From contig JAHGAU010000002.1 of assembly GCA_019925105.1 (NCBI GenBank), forward strand, positions 434,001 to 498,000: a stretch of DNA of 64,000 nucleotides, written 5' to 3'. Shown piece after piece: positions 44,964 to 62,180 of this stretch. The notes below the pieces were generated by a model. It was given only the letters and a program-made list of their open reading frames with translations, was not told where the DNA came from and searched no databases. The DNA is from Niebla homalea (taxonomy: Eukaryota > Ascomycota > Lecanoromycetes > Lecanorales > Ramalinaceae). The translations under genes were made by a program, and so were the position numbers. The first letter of the stretch is position 1; every line of letters begins with the position of its first letter.

Positions 44964-46225
44964 ATGGAGTCCTCGAATTCATCGTCCGCGGACGTCTCTC
45001 GCGTTCCAACACCGAATCGTTTCACCAGCCAAGCAGCCACAGCTGAGGACCTGCTGAAGTCCCAAACCGTAGGCTTGGTCCATCTTTCCGACTTTCGAAA
45101 ACGACGGGCAGAAGCGCTCGACCAGAAAGAGCGAGGACTGACAGCCACTCATGGAGGCCGATTTGCTCCAGCAAGTTCTGCCTCGAGCGCCGCAACTCCA
45201 AATAGTGCTGGTAGTGATGGGTAAGTCAAAAGCTATGACGATGAACGCATCACTTGGGCAAATGCTGACAGTCAAAGCACAGGGTCACCACGCCGAATGA
45301 ACCGCGATCCAAAAAGAGGAAGAAGGCCGTCGCGAAAGGGAAGCTGAGCTTTGGTGTTGAGGACGCCGAAGACAATACCACAGAACCGACAAGCACCACG
45401 CCTGACCCCAATGCTCTCACGGTAGAGGACAGCAGTTCTACAAAACCTTTGCCTTCCTTATCCAGAGATGGCACTCCGTCGACCGACAAAAGAAGACTCG
45501 GTCCGAACGCCTCGCTATCCGTTGCCCCCAAGACTTTGACCAAATCTGCACTTTTGAAGGAAGCGCAGACGCGGGAACAGTTGCGCAAAGAATTTCTGGT
45601 GATGCAAGAAGCCGTCAGAGCGACTGAAGTCGTCATACCGTTCGTCTTCTACGATGGCACCAATGTACCAGGCGGTGCCTGCAAAGTTAAGAAAGGGGAT
45701 CCTATTTGGTTGATCCTGGATCGTAGCAGGAAGGTGGGCGCAGAGCTGGGCGTGGGCGGGGGAGGTGAGAGGGGGAACAGCAAGAGGGAATGGGCTAGAG
45801 TTGGGGTCGACGATCTAATGCTGCTCCGGGGAGAAGTCATCATACCGCATCACTACGACATCTACCATTTTCTCGTCAACAAGGCCCTTGGTCCCAATGG
45901 CAAGCCCATCTTCGACTTCACTTCGATCACTGATACTGCCACAATGCCAGCTTCGCCACCAGCTGCTGAACCTGAGGCCAAGTTCGACCCCTTAAGTCTA
46001 CCTGGCAAGACGAAGACAAAGAACGCTGGCCTGCTGACGGGTGCTGATGACGACCTCGAGGGTTATGACGATGATCCCAATTTCACCAAGGTTGTGGATC
46101 GGAGATGGTACGAGAGGAACAAGCACATATTTCCCGCTAGTATGTGGGACGAATATGACCCTACCAAGGACTACTCGAGCGAAGTCAGGAGAGACGCATT
46201 AGGGAATTCGTTCTTCTTTTCTTGA
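44964..46225 (+). CDS. XAP5 / FAM50-family nuclear protein
   Basis: Model: join(44964..45220, 45283..46225), 399 residues. A 62-bp intron (GTAAGT...GCACAG) joins SAGSDG to VTTPNEPRSKKRKK. The conserved XAP5 domain lies in the C-terminal half: IPFVFYDGTNVPGGACKVKK, GDPIWLILDRSRK, GEVIIPHHYDIYHFLVNKAL and DRRWYERNKHIFPASMWDEY. The N-terminal half has LSDFRKRRAEALDQKERG and a Lys-rich likely nuclear signal. FAM50 proteins associate with the spliceosome in animals; the role in fungi is not settled. The frame ends in NSFFFS just before the stop. Confidence 0.92.
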
Positions 46226-48057
46226 CCTGGAATACATCTAACTCATCGAATGATGCCGTCATATCGAATTTCAACGCCTCAAGGTTGCATGCTGTTGGGT
46301 TTGGTGTTGTGAAACAAGCTTGTTGCAAAAGGTTGGGATTGTGTCATCCTGCTTCATCGGACTGGCATGCGCTTGTCAAGATCTTTGGCATTCATCGGTC
46401 TGTAACTGCATCTCTATCATTGGAGTCTGCATCCTTGATTAACTTGAGACTGCAACGTCTGGCTGTAAGGCCTGCTGTTGAACGAGTCATCCTGATTTCC
46501 ACCCTTGGAAATCCGGTGTGTTGAATGACGGGCACTTCCTGCAACAAGCACGATTGAAGCCTGTAGATGTCGGGGATTCCTAAGGAGGACGCGCAGCGCG
46601 AATAGACGAATCATGAATGGATTTTTGGCCCATGGAAGGACTGCGCCAGCATCTGGTGTATCACAGTGACCTGAAGACGGAGACGTGTCTTGAAAAGATT
46701 CAATCATCCAAGTCAAAGCAGCCACATGTCGCGACCTTATTTTTGGCCATTGTCAATCCTCTGAGGCCGCCTGCGGCGTACTGTTGTTGTCCCTCTTCAA
46801 TAGTATTAATCTATCTGCTGAACTCTTCTCCCTGCCAAAATGACGCAGCTGCCCAACCCAACATCAAACCACGTTGCCCTTTAACATCCTGACTCCTACA
46901 CCTTATATACAATCTGTCCCATACACACAACGACGTCATGGCTGAAATGCTCCAACCTCCCCTTCTTCGCGATTCCTACAGATCCCTACTCTACCATCAT
47001 CTAAGCCACTGTATTTCCGCAACCTACCAAATTCGCCCTGCTATCCACGAAACCGATTCTTTCCTTTCCCAACCGGATCTTCCGCAGCGCTTGGCTGGCT
47101 GCCTGCCTGCCTATCGGAATCTGTCCAACCTCACCCTCAGTCTCCCCATTCGTAAGGTAATCACATGCCATCTGCATCCCATCATATCTTTTTTGCCTTC
47201 TTTGCGCGAATCAGAAATGATGAAACAAACCCTCCGCCCATAATGATATGCGCCCAAGTCACAAAAAATCAATCTGGCAAATTCTCTCATTCGCCACCAC
47301 ACCCATTCGCCCACAATACTCTATCATACATAGATACGTACGCGCCTGGCAAACACACAACCAGGTCACGGGATCCCACCCCGCCATCTGACTCCGCGAT
47401 CTCCCCAAGCCAACCATAAAATCCATCCATGATTTAAATGTGTGGGCGCCAACGGATCGATTGCGCCGCGGCGGCGGCGGTTGGTTGTAAAGGCCCAAAA
47501 CAGTATAGCAAACGAGAATAATACATAGCCTCCCCGCCGGTTTGATTCGTCGTGATGTGCTGTGATTGTGCTGTTATTTGGTTTGGGAATGGGTGGATCT
47601 GACTTACTGGGGGGAGTTGTGAGACCTCTGGTGTCTCTCTCTTGTCCGGGCTTATAGTTTATTTTGGGGGGGGAAGGGGGGATGGTTGTGTTAGGTTTGA
47701 GACGCAAGGCTGTGGGATGGAACCGAGGGAGGGAGGGAGTAGGGGTATGACCGTTTCAAGTGGGTTGTTGGGGCTTTCTTCCCTCCCACTCAGTTTGTCT
47801 GCGACAGCAGCGAGGCGCATAACGCCGGGAGAGGGGGGAAAGGATGGATGAGACTCGGGGGGGAATATTATTATAAGATGTGGCCTGTCCTGCATTGCGA
47901 CAACTGTTGTCCTTTGCAATCCTGTTCGAAGTCAAGAAGCAAGGGAAAGTTTTTTTTTTGGACAATTCGACATTGCTCCTCCTCTAATCGAATAGCCGAG
48001 AACGTGTTTCTCTACCAAGCGATCAAGCCCATTATTACCACTACCACTACTACTACA
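46226..48057. other. Intergenic, 1.8 kb, no supported gene
   Basis: A frame at 46938-47243 begins MAEMLQPPLLRDSYRSLLYH and may be a short protein with a donor-like GTAATC near codon 74, but nothing confirms it. G-rich runs occur near 47660-47690 and simple C-rich sequence near 47390. Confidence 0.4.
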
Positions 48058-48336
48058 ATGACTTTGTCTTCCGTGTCCTCGACCTCGTCGTCTTCGTCTT
48101 CTTCATCATCATCACAATCACAAAAGCGCTCCAGCTCCACCGCCTCCGATCGCTCCAACTCCCCCTCTTCGTCATCTACGCTTTCAACTCGAAGACTCTC
48201 TCGCGCCGGCAGCTTCAGACGTCCTTGGCAGGCCCTTGCTATCGTCACCGATCGGGATGAACGCCTCTCCATCAGCAAGCGCGGCACGAGAAGCCCATAC
48301 CCGGCTCCTGGCCGCAAGAATCTAGACAGGGTCTGA
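48058..48336 (+). CDS. Possible small serine-rich basic protein
   Basis: 92 residues. The first 50 residues are almost all Ser/Thr (part is a TCT/TCA-type repeat), then LSTRRLSRAGSFRRPWQALA and SKRGTRSPYPAPGRKNLDRV. The SRAGSFRRPWQALAIV part has a more protein-like composition than the rest, and the ATG follows a CTACTAC-rich leader. It may be a real short gene or an artefact of a simple repeat. No family is recognised. Confidence 0.35.
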   Translation: MTLSSVSSTSSSSSSSSSSQSQKRSSSTASDRSNSPSSSSTLSTRRLSRAGSFRRPWQALAIVTDRDERLSISKRGTRSPYPAPGRKNLDRV

Positions 48337-48662
48337 TAGGGTGCGAAATGGACACGCTGGCGTTTCCTGGGTAAGGATTTTTTGGGGCTTGCCGCCTGGT
48401 GTCTGGCATATAGGAGGGATCGGCAAGGAATCCATGCTTCCGCAGGATCTGATATTATGTAAAAACATGCGTGTACTGATCATGAGAGCTTTTCGATCGC
48501 GGAGAATCAAGTTTCACTTTCCTTCGTGGTGACGATAGTGCGAATGACGATCATTAAAAGATTACCCTCACAACGAGCCCCATCTGCTCAATCTGTAAAT
48601 AGTCCACCATCATGCAAAAACCTTGCATCACCTATCCTGCACTGCTTTTGCACCATTTTACT
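48337..48662. other. Convergent spacer, 0.33 kb
   Basis: Lies between the small Ser-rich frame and the stop of the pepsin-like membrane protein. Nothing is assigned. Confidence 0.4.
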
Positions 48663-51226
48663 TCACGTCGATGGCTTGCGATCGCTCGCTGGTCCCAGCC
48701 GCGGGTCCCGTCCAGTCTTCCAGAATTCGATCCATCGTGCGGGAGAGTAAGGTGATTGCTCAGTGCCTGCTGTAATAGGCGTACGTGGCGCAAGCGGCGG
48801 TACGTCGGGCTCGTGGGTGGCAGGCACCCAACTGAACCCTCTGTGGACACTTTGTCGGATATCGTTGGTGACGGTTGATCTGTTGCTGCTCTGCCAAGTC
48901 ATCAGAGATTCCTTTCTGCCCAGCCCCGTCGCTCTACTGTTACGTGGCACGCGCGTGTGTGACGCTGATGACTCTTGTGGGGATACGGTATCAAGCACAG
49001 ATGGTGACCCTGTATCGAACGTTTGGCCCACTGAGGAGCCAGTATCGTGGCGGGAGTGATTTTTGGGAAACCCTGCTCGCTCCTCGATCGTCATAGTGCC
49101 AGGAGGAGATCTCTCGGTTGCATCACGGCTCTCGCTGGATACAGACGGACTCTCACTAGAGACGAACCATGCGGCACGGCGAGCTATACTGTCGAGAGAT
49201 GAAAACGCAGGGCTCTCTTCTCGAGTAGGAGTGATTGGGCTGACGAGATGTAGGGGGTCGGAGTCATCTCTACTGCTGTGCGCGCTGTCGCTGGGGCTGC
49301 TGACCGTCACAGACTTCTGAGTCCCATTGCGTGTGGGTGGCGGTTTGTTTACCATGGCAAATGTTGGAAGTCCCGGGCGACTGAAGTGGACATTCCCAGG
49401 GATGCCTTCCGGGGCATATCCTCCCGGGTACTTGAGCGGTAATTGCTCGCTCGATACGGTAGCTCGACTGGCCTGGACGGATCATGTCCAATTGCATTGA
49501 CCACGATGTGAGGTGTCTTGGAGTCTCGATTGTCTTTTTCATAGAACCCCCGAACCTCTGTTTCATTGCTGTCCAACTCAGTACCTGGACTCATCGGACC
49601 AGGTGAGAAAGCAAGATCGTTACCGCCTATCTCAACCGCGTCCGCTTGGCTTTCGGGTTCCGATGCAGACCTGTCTGGGCTACTCGCGGTCGTTCGGTGC
49701 GATGAGGTCGACGAGCAGAACAGCCATTTCAACGATTTGACTATGAACGTCAAGTTGCCCCTCTCCGAGCCATCCTTTTCTCTAATGTATCTGTCGTCTG
49801 GATGGTCGCGTCGTATCTTGCGGATTACAAGAAGCAAGCAGATCAGAAACACAAAACCTACAATTGCCGCGACAGCAATGCCCACGGTGGCCCCAGTGCT
49901 CAAGGAGGAAGAATTTCCAGTCTTCGGTCCGCTCCATGTGCTATTGCTTGGTCTGGAAATATCAATAAGTTTCATGCTTTGCAAAGGATCGATGGAGAAC
50001 GTCGCCGGATGAATGGAGAAATTATTGCGCTCATAGTCTACCATAAGGTATGTCTCTTGAAGAAACGACCTCCCGATGGTGTATTGGGTAGTGTTCGCCG
50101 CTTTTCGCAGCGGAAAGTAATTGACAGCTGGGTCATACTGGCTGACGTTAAGGCCAGGGTACGGGTAGGACAGCTGAAGGTCGAAAGCCTTGTATGGTAG
50201 GGAAAGCGAAACCGTTTTGGAGGAGCCAGGTAGATCTGCAATGGTGAACGTAAAGGACAGATTCCAATTGACGAGCGTTTGATGGGCGAAATGGTCGGCG
50301 AACATGTAGAGATCTAGGCGGTCATTGTACGTTAGGTTCAATACCTTTTCGAATCGGGAGCAAACAGCCTCAGGGAGCCAGAGGAATGGTGTCGAAGAGT
50401 CAATTGTGAAGAAATCAGCCTGTGAGTAGTCCAGAAGGTCCGTGGAACCGCCTACCCAGCTCGTGCTCACATTGGAGGAAGGCAGGGGGTTGGCTGTTAC
50501 TGTGATTTGGTTCATGGCCACCACTGGATTCTGGTCGGGATCTAGTTCGAAGCTTTGATATTGGGGGACGAATCTGCTGGCGTCGTAACCGCCCAAGGTA
50601 AGTGAGCCAGGAACGCCCTTCAGACGATAATGTGCACCCGCGGTATAGCCATAGCTATGACTCGGTACAAGGCTTTGATTTTCAACTATGGCATCAAGAA
50701 ACGTTTTCTGATCGGCGTTGGTGAAGTTAGTGGGCTTCACCCCTAATCCAAAGAACCCGAGCCAGTAGTCGGTGCTGTTGATGATACCGACCATTTGCGA
50801 TGGGACCGAGATGGTGTCGCTCAGGGCGATATTATCTATGCCATATATGCCTTGGCCTTCAAAGCCGAGCTGTGGATCGAGGCCGAGGCGGTAAGCGCCC
50901 AAGGGAGACCAGCTGCTTGATTGGTTCGATGTAAATATGCCGCCACGCTCTGTGAAGCATTGTTGCGTCCCGTCACATCCGCCAGGCCCAACAACCCAGG
51001 TCTCTTGACTCGCAGTGCTTGGGAATAGCTCCAGCCATTGAGGTGGCGTCCCCACACGTACCGACACTGGACTCCAAAACCCATCGTTGCCCCTCCAGTC
51101 ACTCCTGATTGGCACCGATACAGCGGAAGGTTTCGAGTCTGAGGTGAGGGCTTGACTGGAGAAGAGCGCACAGAAGACGGCCAAGATGTAGAAGAATTTG
51201 CAGGGATTACAATGCCTCATGATCAA
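48663..51226 (-). CDS. Membrane-anchored pepsin-like (A1 family) protein, first catalytic Asp missing
   Basis: Model: complement(join(48663..49299, 49353..51226)), 836 residues. Signal peptide at about 1-26 (FFYILAVFCALFSSQALT), A1-type lobes at about 50-415, one transmembrane helix at 447-469 (GIAVAAIVGFVFLICLLLVI) followed by a basic stop RKIRR, then a Ser/Thr-rich cytosolic tail of about 365 residues. At the first active site VGTPPQWLEL is followed by FPSTASQETWVV: the usual D-T/S-G is PST (69-71). The second site is IDSSTPFLWLP, with D276 kept but Gly replaced. It is probably not an active protease and may be a sensor or binder, which is inference. A 53-bp intron (GTAAAC...GGTCAG) joins QHLPC to SPSDSAHSS; if it is retained, the protein ends at residue 625. 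Confidence 0.82.
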
Positions 51227-52868
51227 TCAACGGCTCCAAGCATTTACCCAGTCAAACTTCCGAGAGATCAAGCACCGCTTCCTGCAGCTTTCTTATCAAT
51301 CATGCTCGATGTCAACCATCTAGACTGGGACTCGCACGAGCCCAGAAGAAGACACCCGGAATGGAAAAGAAGTCACAAATGATCAAGACGGAAAGTAGTG
51401 GGGAATAGAGGCTTCGAGCAGCAATGCACAGAGCATGAGTGGGTGAAACATGCCAGGCACAATCATAATGGGCTTGCGGGGTGCAAAAACAGTCCGTGAA
51501 ACCTCTCGGTCCTGGGCGAAAAGCCCCGACAGGACCAACCAATTTAGGACCAGCAACCTCTCTATTTGTTGGGTTCAGAGGACGGTTCCGGCGGAAGGAT
51601 AGCGAACATGTGGATATCGCTGTATTGACCTGAGACACAGGGGAATATCTCATAGGCAAGAGCGGACAATTGACAAGTGACAAGCGGAAAAGCATCCACC
51701 TTATGCAGGAATGGAATCACGGCTTTCTAGATGACAGGATTACAAGTTACATAGCTGTCGATGGATTCATGGAAAATAGTGAGATGCCACATATGTACAA
51801 AATCATCGATACACCTTCCTGCCCACACCTGAAACACAAAGTGGCCGAGGGGCCCCACGGGCAGTAATTATCTAGTCCGAATAAGGTTAGCATCCCTAAA
51901 TATAATCCGCAATGTAGTCATCCGCGGGGCGCGGAGCCCCCAACCAACCTCTCGCGACCGTCCGAATCGCCTTGAATGAGCCCACGCGATCGCTGCTCCA
52001 AGCGCAAAGCACTCGTTTGCTGAAGGAAAAAGACGCAGCCTCTGCTCCTTGCAGCCCTTGCTCGTCGAGCCTCCATACCGCATTAAAACTGCTTGCCATT
52101 CACTACACTTCCCTTCAACCAGATCTCTTGTTAGCAAAAGTACATACTGTCAACAGTTGATAATGATTGACGATCGAGGCTGGCGGCGACCAAGTTGATT
52201 ATCGAGCTTCGAGCCATGAGCGACCTTTACTCTCCCTAGTCCAGTCCCAATGCTGACATGATAATAATATGTAGTCTGCAGCTGCGTCGTCAAAAACGAG
52301 AAATGGCGAGGAAAGAACGCGGTGCGGCTATATGTCTGAAACGGCCCTAGTGGGTCAAGGCTTGCAGATGAACTTCTTCCAGCATGTAGCCGTAGCACCG
52401 GTTGCCTATGAACCTCTCAGGAGCTCTCCCGCTCGGTCCGACCTGTTCGTACATCGGGAATTATGATGGGATGTGGCCTTGAAACGCTAGCTGTGAGAGC
52501 AGCTTCACCAGTCATGGCGAGCCGAGATTCCAGTACACACTACGAGTTTATGCTAAGGGCAGGCGAGTGCCCATGCACACGAAACCGAGACACTTGAGGC
52601 AAGATGACATCCTTTAAATCCCTATAATCTACTAGGAAGAATGCCGGCTCCGAGTCAGCGTCCGCGAATCTTATCTCCTTGCACAGTCACTCGTTCTCAT
52701 TCTTCTAGATCAGTATCGTAGCGTGCGATGTCAGTCTCAAAAGTCCCTGGCACTCTTTTGACGTAGAGGAGCCTTCCTGTTACATGGTATTCATGTACTT
52801 TGCGAGCAATGGGATGATCGAAACTACGTGGCCGAGTCCCACTTCGGCATACGATGGCCTTGAGCCAG
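51227..52868. promoter_or_regulatory. Divergent upstream region of the two surface-protein genes, 1.6 kb
   Basis: No coding gene is supported. GC-rich palindromic sequence (GCGGGGCGCGGAGCCCC) lies near 51921. The region contains both promoters by position. Confidence 0.45.
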
Positions 52869-58077
<5,209 letters not shown>

Positions 58078-58497
58078 GCGCATTTTCAGTAGATTTCTTG
58101 AACATACGAAAGGAAGACATCGAGGCTGTGCCTCGCGTGTCGACGTTACATGATATACCTAGATAATACTTAATGAGGATACCCAGCTTTACTCCAATCT
58201 CTTCGCTTGAAGTGATGGAATGTACGAGTAGTGCTGAATGCTGAAACAAATGAAGACTCTGTCTACTGATAAGGTAATTTGTATTGAGCCATCGAGGCGC
58301 CTGCTTATTCGTTAGCGCGATAGAACTAAGCCCCATCTGGCCAAATATTTTGATATTACTGCACCCTCCTCCGCCCTTCTCTTCCATTGTGCCTTACTTG
58401 AATTTTCGGATTTCAAAAAGACAAAGCCCGCATTGACTCGACAAGCAAAGACCCCCTTCGGTCTATCTGACTCGTACATTTCAGCCTCTTACATTAT
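58078..58497. promoter_or_regulatory. Spacer with promoter of the F-box gene, 0.42 kb
   Basis: Between two plus-strand genes. No assigned motif. Confidence 0.4.
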
Positions 58498-61400
58498 ATG
58501 CAATCTGAGCCCAACGAGATTTACCAAAAGAATCCAGTTGACTCATCCTCCCCAGACAAATCTCATACTACCCAATATGGCCTTTCACCCCTCGATCAGC
58601 AATCCCTCTCACAGCTTCACGCTGAAGCGGGAGAGTCCCTGCCCCATGACCTGGCATCTGGTTCCCCAAAGACCGCATCGGACGCGTCGAGCGAAGGCTC
58701 CGCCCGAGCAGCCAACAGTTTTCCATGGAGACTGAATTCTCGTCGTCAGACCGCGTCACCAGGAGATCGCATATCAAAGCATGAGAGAGCCTTGGAAGTT
58801 TCTTCTGGGAAGAAGGGCAGGGGTCCTGCCTTCTCCGTAGTGCAAAATAGAAATCCAGGAGGTCAAGGTTTGGGCCTGGTGGATTTCCCAAATGGTTCCG
58901 TCACCTGTGACACAATTGGTGACGCTGGCTAATAGACATCCTCAGAGGTCTTAACACATATTCTTTCTCATCTTCCGGCATCCTCCCTGTCTGGCGTATC
59001 CTTGGTCTCGAAAAGCTTTCACCGGCTCGTTACAACCCCGCATGCCTGGAGATCTGCCTTCTCTCGATTCTTTCCTGGTTCCGAGCTTCATAACAATGGC
59101 AGCACCGATCATGATCAATTGGAGCATGGTGAGAAAGTCCTATCTGAGCGACGTCACTTTGCACGCCTATCACCCTTTGCCTCGTGGCGAAGCGAGTACA
59201 TCTTGCGGACTCGCCTATTGCGATCTCTTGTGCGTGGAAAGCCTTTAGAGGCGGCCATCAAACCTACGTCTGCCTCCTCTGGCGTACCCGATTCAACTTC
59301 ACTTAAGGCTCAAGTGAGATACAGTTCCAACTTGGTGTCCACAGTCACTCACTTGCATGCCAATTACAATATTGGGTCAAATAAAAGGTCTCCTCGCTTT
59401 ATACACGGTGCAGACGAATTGGGCGCTGCTTCTGCTAGTGACCCCCGGCTGGGCAAGGTCGATACTTGGGGATTCCAGGACAACTCCTCGTTTCAGCAAT
59501 TTGCTGACCTCTTCCCCGGCGACGTACAATACGGCCTCGGCCCTGGAGAGTTGGTGGGCCTTCCCAACGTTATGGATGTGAGCCAAGTACTTGGCATGGT
59601 ATACGGAGAAGGTCATCAACAAGAAAGCGTTCTGTGGTACCGACATGTTGAGGAGAAGAGAGGTCGTTCTTTGCTGTGGTCGGGCTTGCCTCAAGAGCTG
59701 GAACACGGTATTCCTTCGCTTGCTGGTGACCATGCAAATTGCTCGGTGTGGGTGGCCAAATCCTTGAATGTCCCAGAAGTTTCTCAAGGTCTTATTGGAA
59801 TACTTGCGGGATCGTCCACTGGCGTTCTTACGGCGTACTCTGCTGGAACGAACGGATTGCGAGACAGGCGACTTGAACGAGGCCAAATGACTGCTCGCTG
59901 GGTGTTGAGTCCTGGCGTTCCATTAGTCGCGATTGCCGTCGACGATGGGTTTTCAAAGCAACGCCTTGAAGCGGGCCGAATCTGGGTTGTGATCCTTAAT
60001 GCCTTGGGTGAAGCTTTCTGTCTCGAAGCCATGCCGAAGCGTGTCCAGCAAGAACAAACGCTTGACCCCGACGGTGCATCTCACCGAACACCGTCGTCAC
60101 TCGAGAGACTTGCATGGGCCACGGGTCGTACCGTCCATTGGAAGCTCATCGAGCCAACCCGGCGTACTGCAAGGATTGATCCATTCGAGAAGGCAGAGAT
60201 TGACGGCAGCTATACCCCACGCTCCTCTTGGACAGGGATGCACCTGGACACCAAGCAACTCGTTGCAGAGACTCAGGAAATTGAACGTTTCCTTCAGAAG
60301 AAACCCAAACACTTTCGTCAGGTTTGTTATGGATGGGATATGCGCCGACGGTTGGAAGTCGATTTTGCCGGCCATGACGACGGAGATGCTGGCGAGCATG
60401 TACTCATTTTGGACACTGGATTGGATGAAGGGACGTCTGCTTCTATCAAGAGATACACCCGATGCAAAGTCAAGGACCCGACACCCTCAACATCCTCTGT
60501 TGACATTCCAAATCTATCAGCGACGTCCGATCGAGTTGCTGGAGCAGATCATGGGTCTCCATCTATGTTTGGTGGGCAGCGCATCGAGGATCGGAGTCAG
60601 CCGTCATGGTCCTTTGACTGTATCGAATCGGATCCTATCAGTCCTACTTCAATTATCAGCGAAGACTGTCAAGAGATCTTCATCGAGGAGTGGCGATCTT
60701 CTACCTTTGAATTCGAACCCATGAGAGGGCAGCAGGTCACCTGCAGTGCCATTGACAACTCAAAGTATGCCTTAATGAATGCTTTCGAGGATCCTCTGCT
60801 CATGTTTCCGGGGTCCTCGGCGGCTTCATCCCCTTCATCGTCCCCGCTCGGGTCAGTGCCAATGCAACGTTCACCAAACAAGGTACCTGGCTGCTGTGCG
60901 CGTTTCCTTGCAATCGGGACCAAGATTGGCACCGTCTTCATTTACAATGTCCGCGCAAGCGTTTCGGGCAATGCGCTGGTCGAAAATACAATTACCCCAG
61001 TCCGAGTCATTCATACCGACTCTCCGCAAATCTCATGTCTGGCTGTGACAGCCCTATACCTCGTTCATGGAGGCAATGATGGTCTTGTACAGGCATGGGA
61101 TCCCCTTGGATCAAGCTTAGCTCCCATACGCACACTTAATTCACGATTCTCTTCTCGTGCCCGCCGCCGCCTCATCCAGGCAGAAGCGTCTCCGGCAGGT
61201 GTTGGGGTGAACCTTTTCGCTGCCGGGGCAATCTCACTTGACCCGGATCCGACAGTCCTACGTGGCATGGTATCGCTTGGGTCTCACTTGCGCTACTGGA
61301 GTTATAGTTCTGCAACCGTCGATCAATACAAAGGTGGCAAACGCCGCCTCCGTCGATCACAACGAGGCAGCAATCAGAATAGTGATCGTTTCTCCGGCAC

Positions 61401-61920
61401 TGGTCGCGGAGCATTGAAGGAGTATATTGCGAACGAAAAGCTGGAGCTTGATCGTGAAAAGAAGCACAAACGCAAGGAAGACGAACGGCTTGCTGGCCGA
61501 TTCGGGCTTGACTTGCTTGGACCTGGCGCGAGTGAAGAAGACCTTCTGGCATATGCTACGTTATTGAGCCAGGAAAGTGCGCAGAGCGATGAATTGCAGC
61601 GTAAGAAGAGTACCTCAAGCAGTGACACGATCACCGAGGAAACTGAAGTTGAAGTATCGTCCGTCCCATCTGCTACAGAAGGGGAACCTGATGACGAGTT
61701 GGCGGAAGCTATTCGCTTGAGCTTGCAGCATCCATCTGCCGATCCTGAAGCAAGTTCATCGGACGTCAGAATCAAGTATGCAAACAAGAAGACACTAGCC
61801 TCACCTCCACCCACTAAAGCCACCAACATCGACGACGACCTCGATTATGCCATCCAGCTCAGCATAGCAACCCAGGGGAGTGAGCATAGCAACAGCAAGG
61901 GTAAAGGCAGGGAGATCTGA
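58498..61920 (+). CDS. F-box protein with beta-propeller-like region and C-terminal UIMs
   Basis: Model: join(58498..58894, 58946..61920), 1,123 residues. The F-box is completed only by removing a 51-bp intron (GTTCCG...CCTCAG, with GCTAAT branch-like sequence): LVDFPN joins to EVLTHILSHLPASS, then LVSKSFHRLVTTPHAW. The middle, about 300-900, has WD40-like strands (RFLAIGTKIGTVFIYNV, LYLVHGGNDGLVQAWDPLG). Near the end are two ubiquitin-interacting motifs, DELAEAIRLSLQH (about 1048) and DDDLDYAIQLSIATQ (about 1097). By family the F-box recruits substrates to an SCF ubiquitin ligase and the UIMs bind ubiquitin; the substrate is unknown. A Ser/Pro-rich N-terminal 120 residues precede the F-box. 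Confidence 0.88.
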
Positions 61921-62180
61921 GGCACAACCACTTTCACATTCTTTCACCATTTCTCCATTTCTCAAGTAGGCCAGAGCGCCGATTATAATACTGTTTCATT
62001 GTCCAGCATTTGAGATTCTTTCCCTCCCTTTCCCCGTTTCATGGTCGAATCTTGCCAACATGGGCGGAAGGGCTTCTGAGTCTAATCGTTCGGCCTACTT
62101 TCAAGCAGCATCACTTTGCTTCTTCTGTGAGATTGTTCCCTTCACACTAGTGTAGTAGGTCAGGCCAAATTTATTCAATT
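61921..62180. other. Convergent 3' spacer, 0.26 kb
   Basis: Between the F-box gene and the ribose-5-phosphate isomerase gene. Nothing is assigned. Confidence 0.5.
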
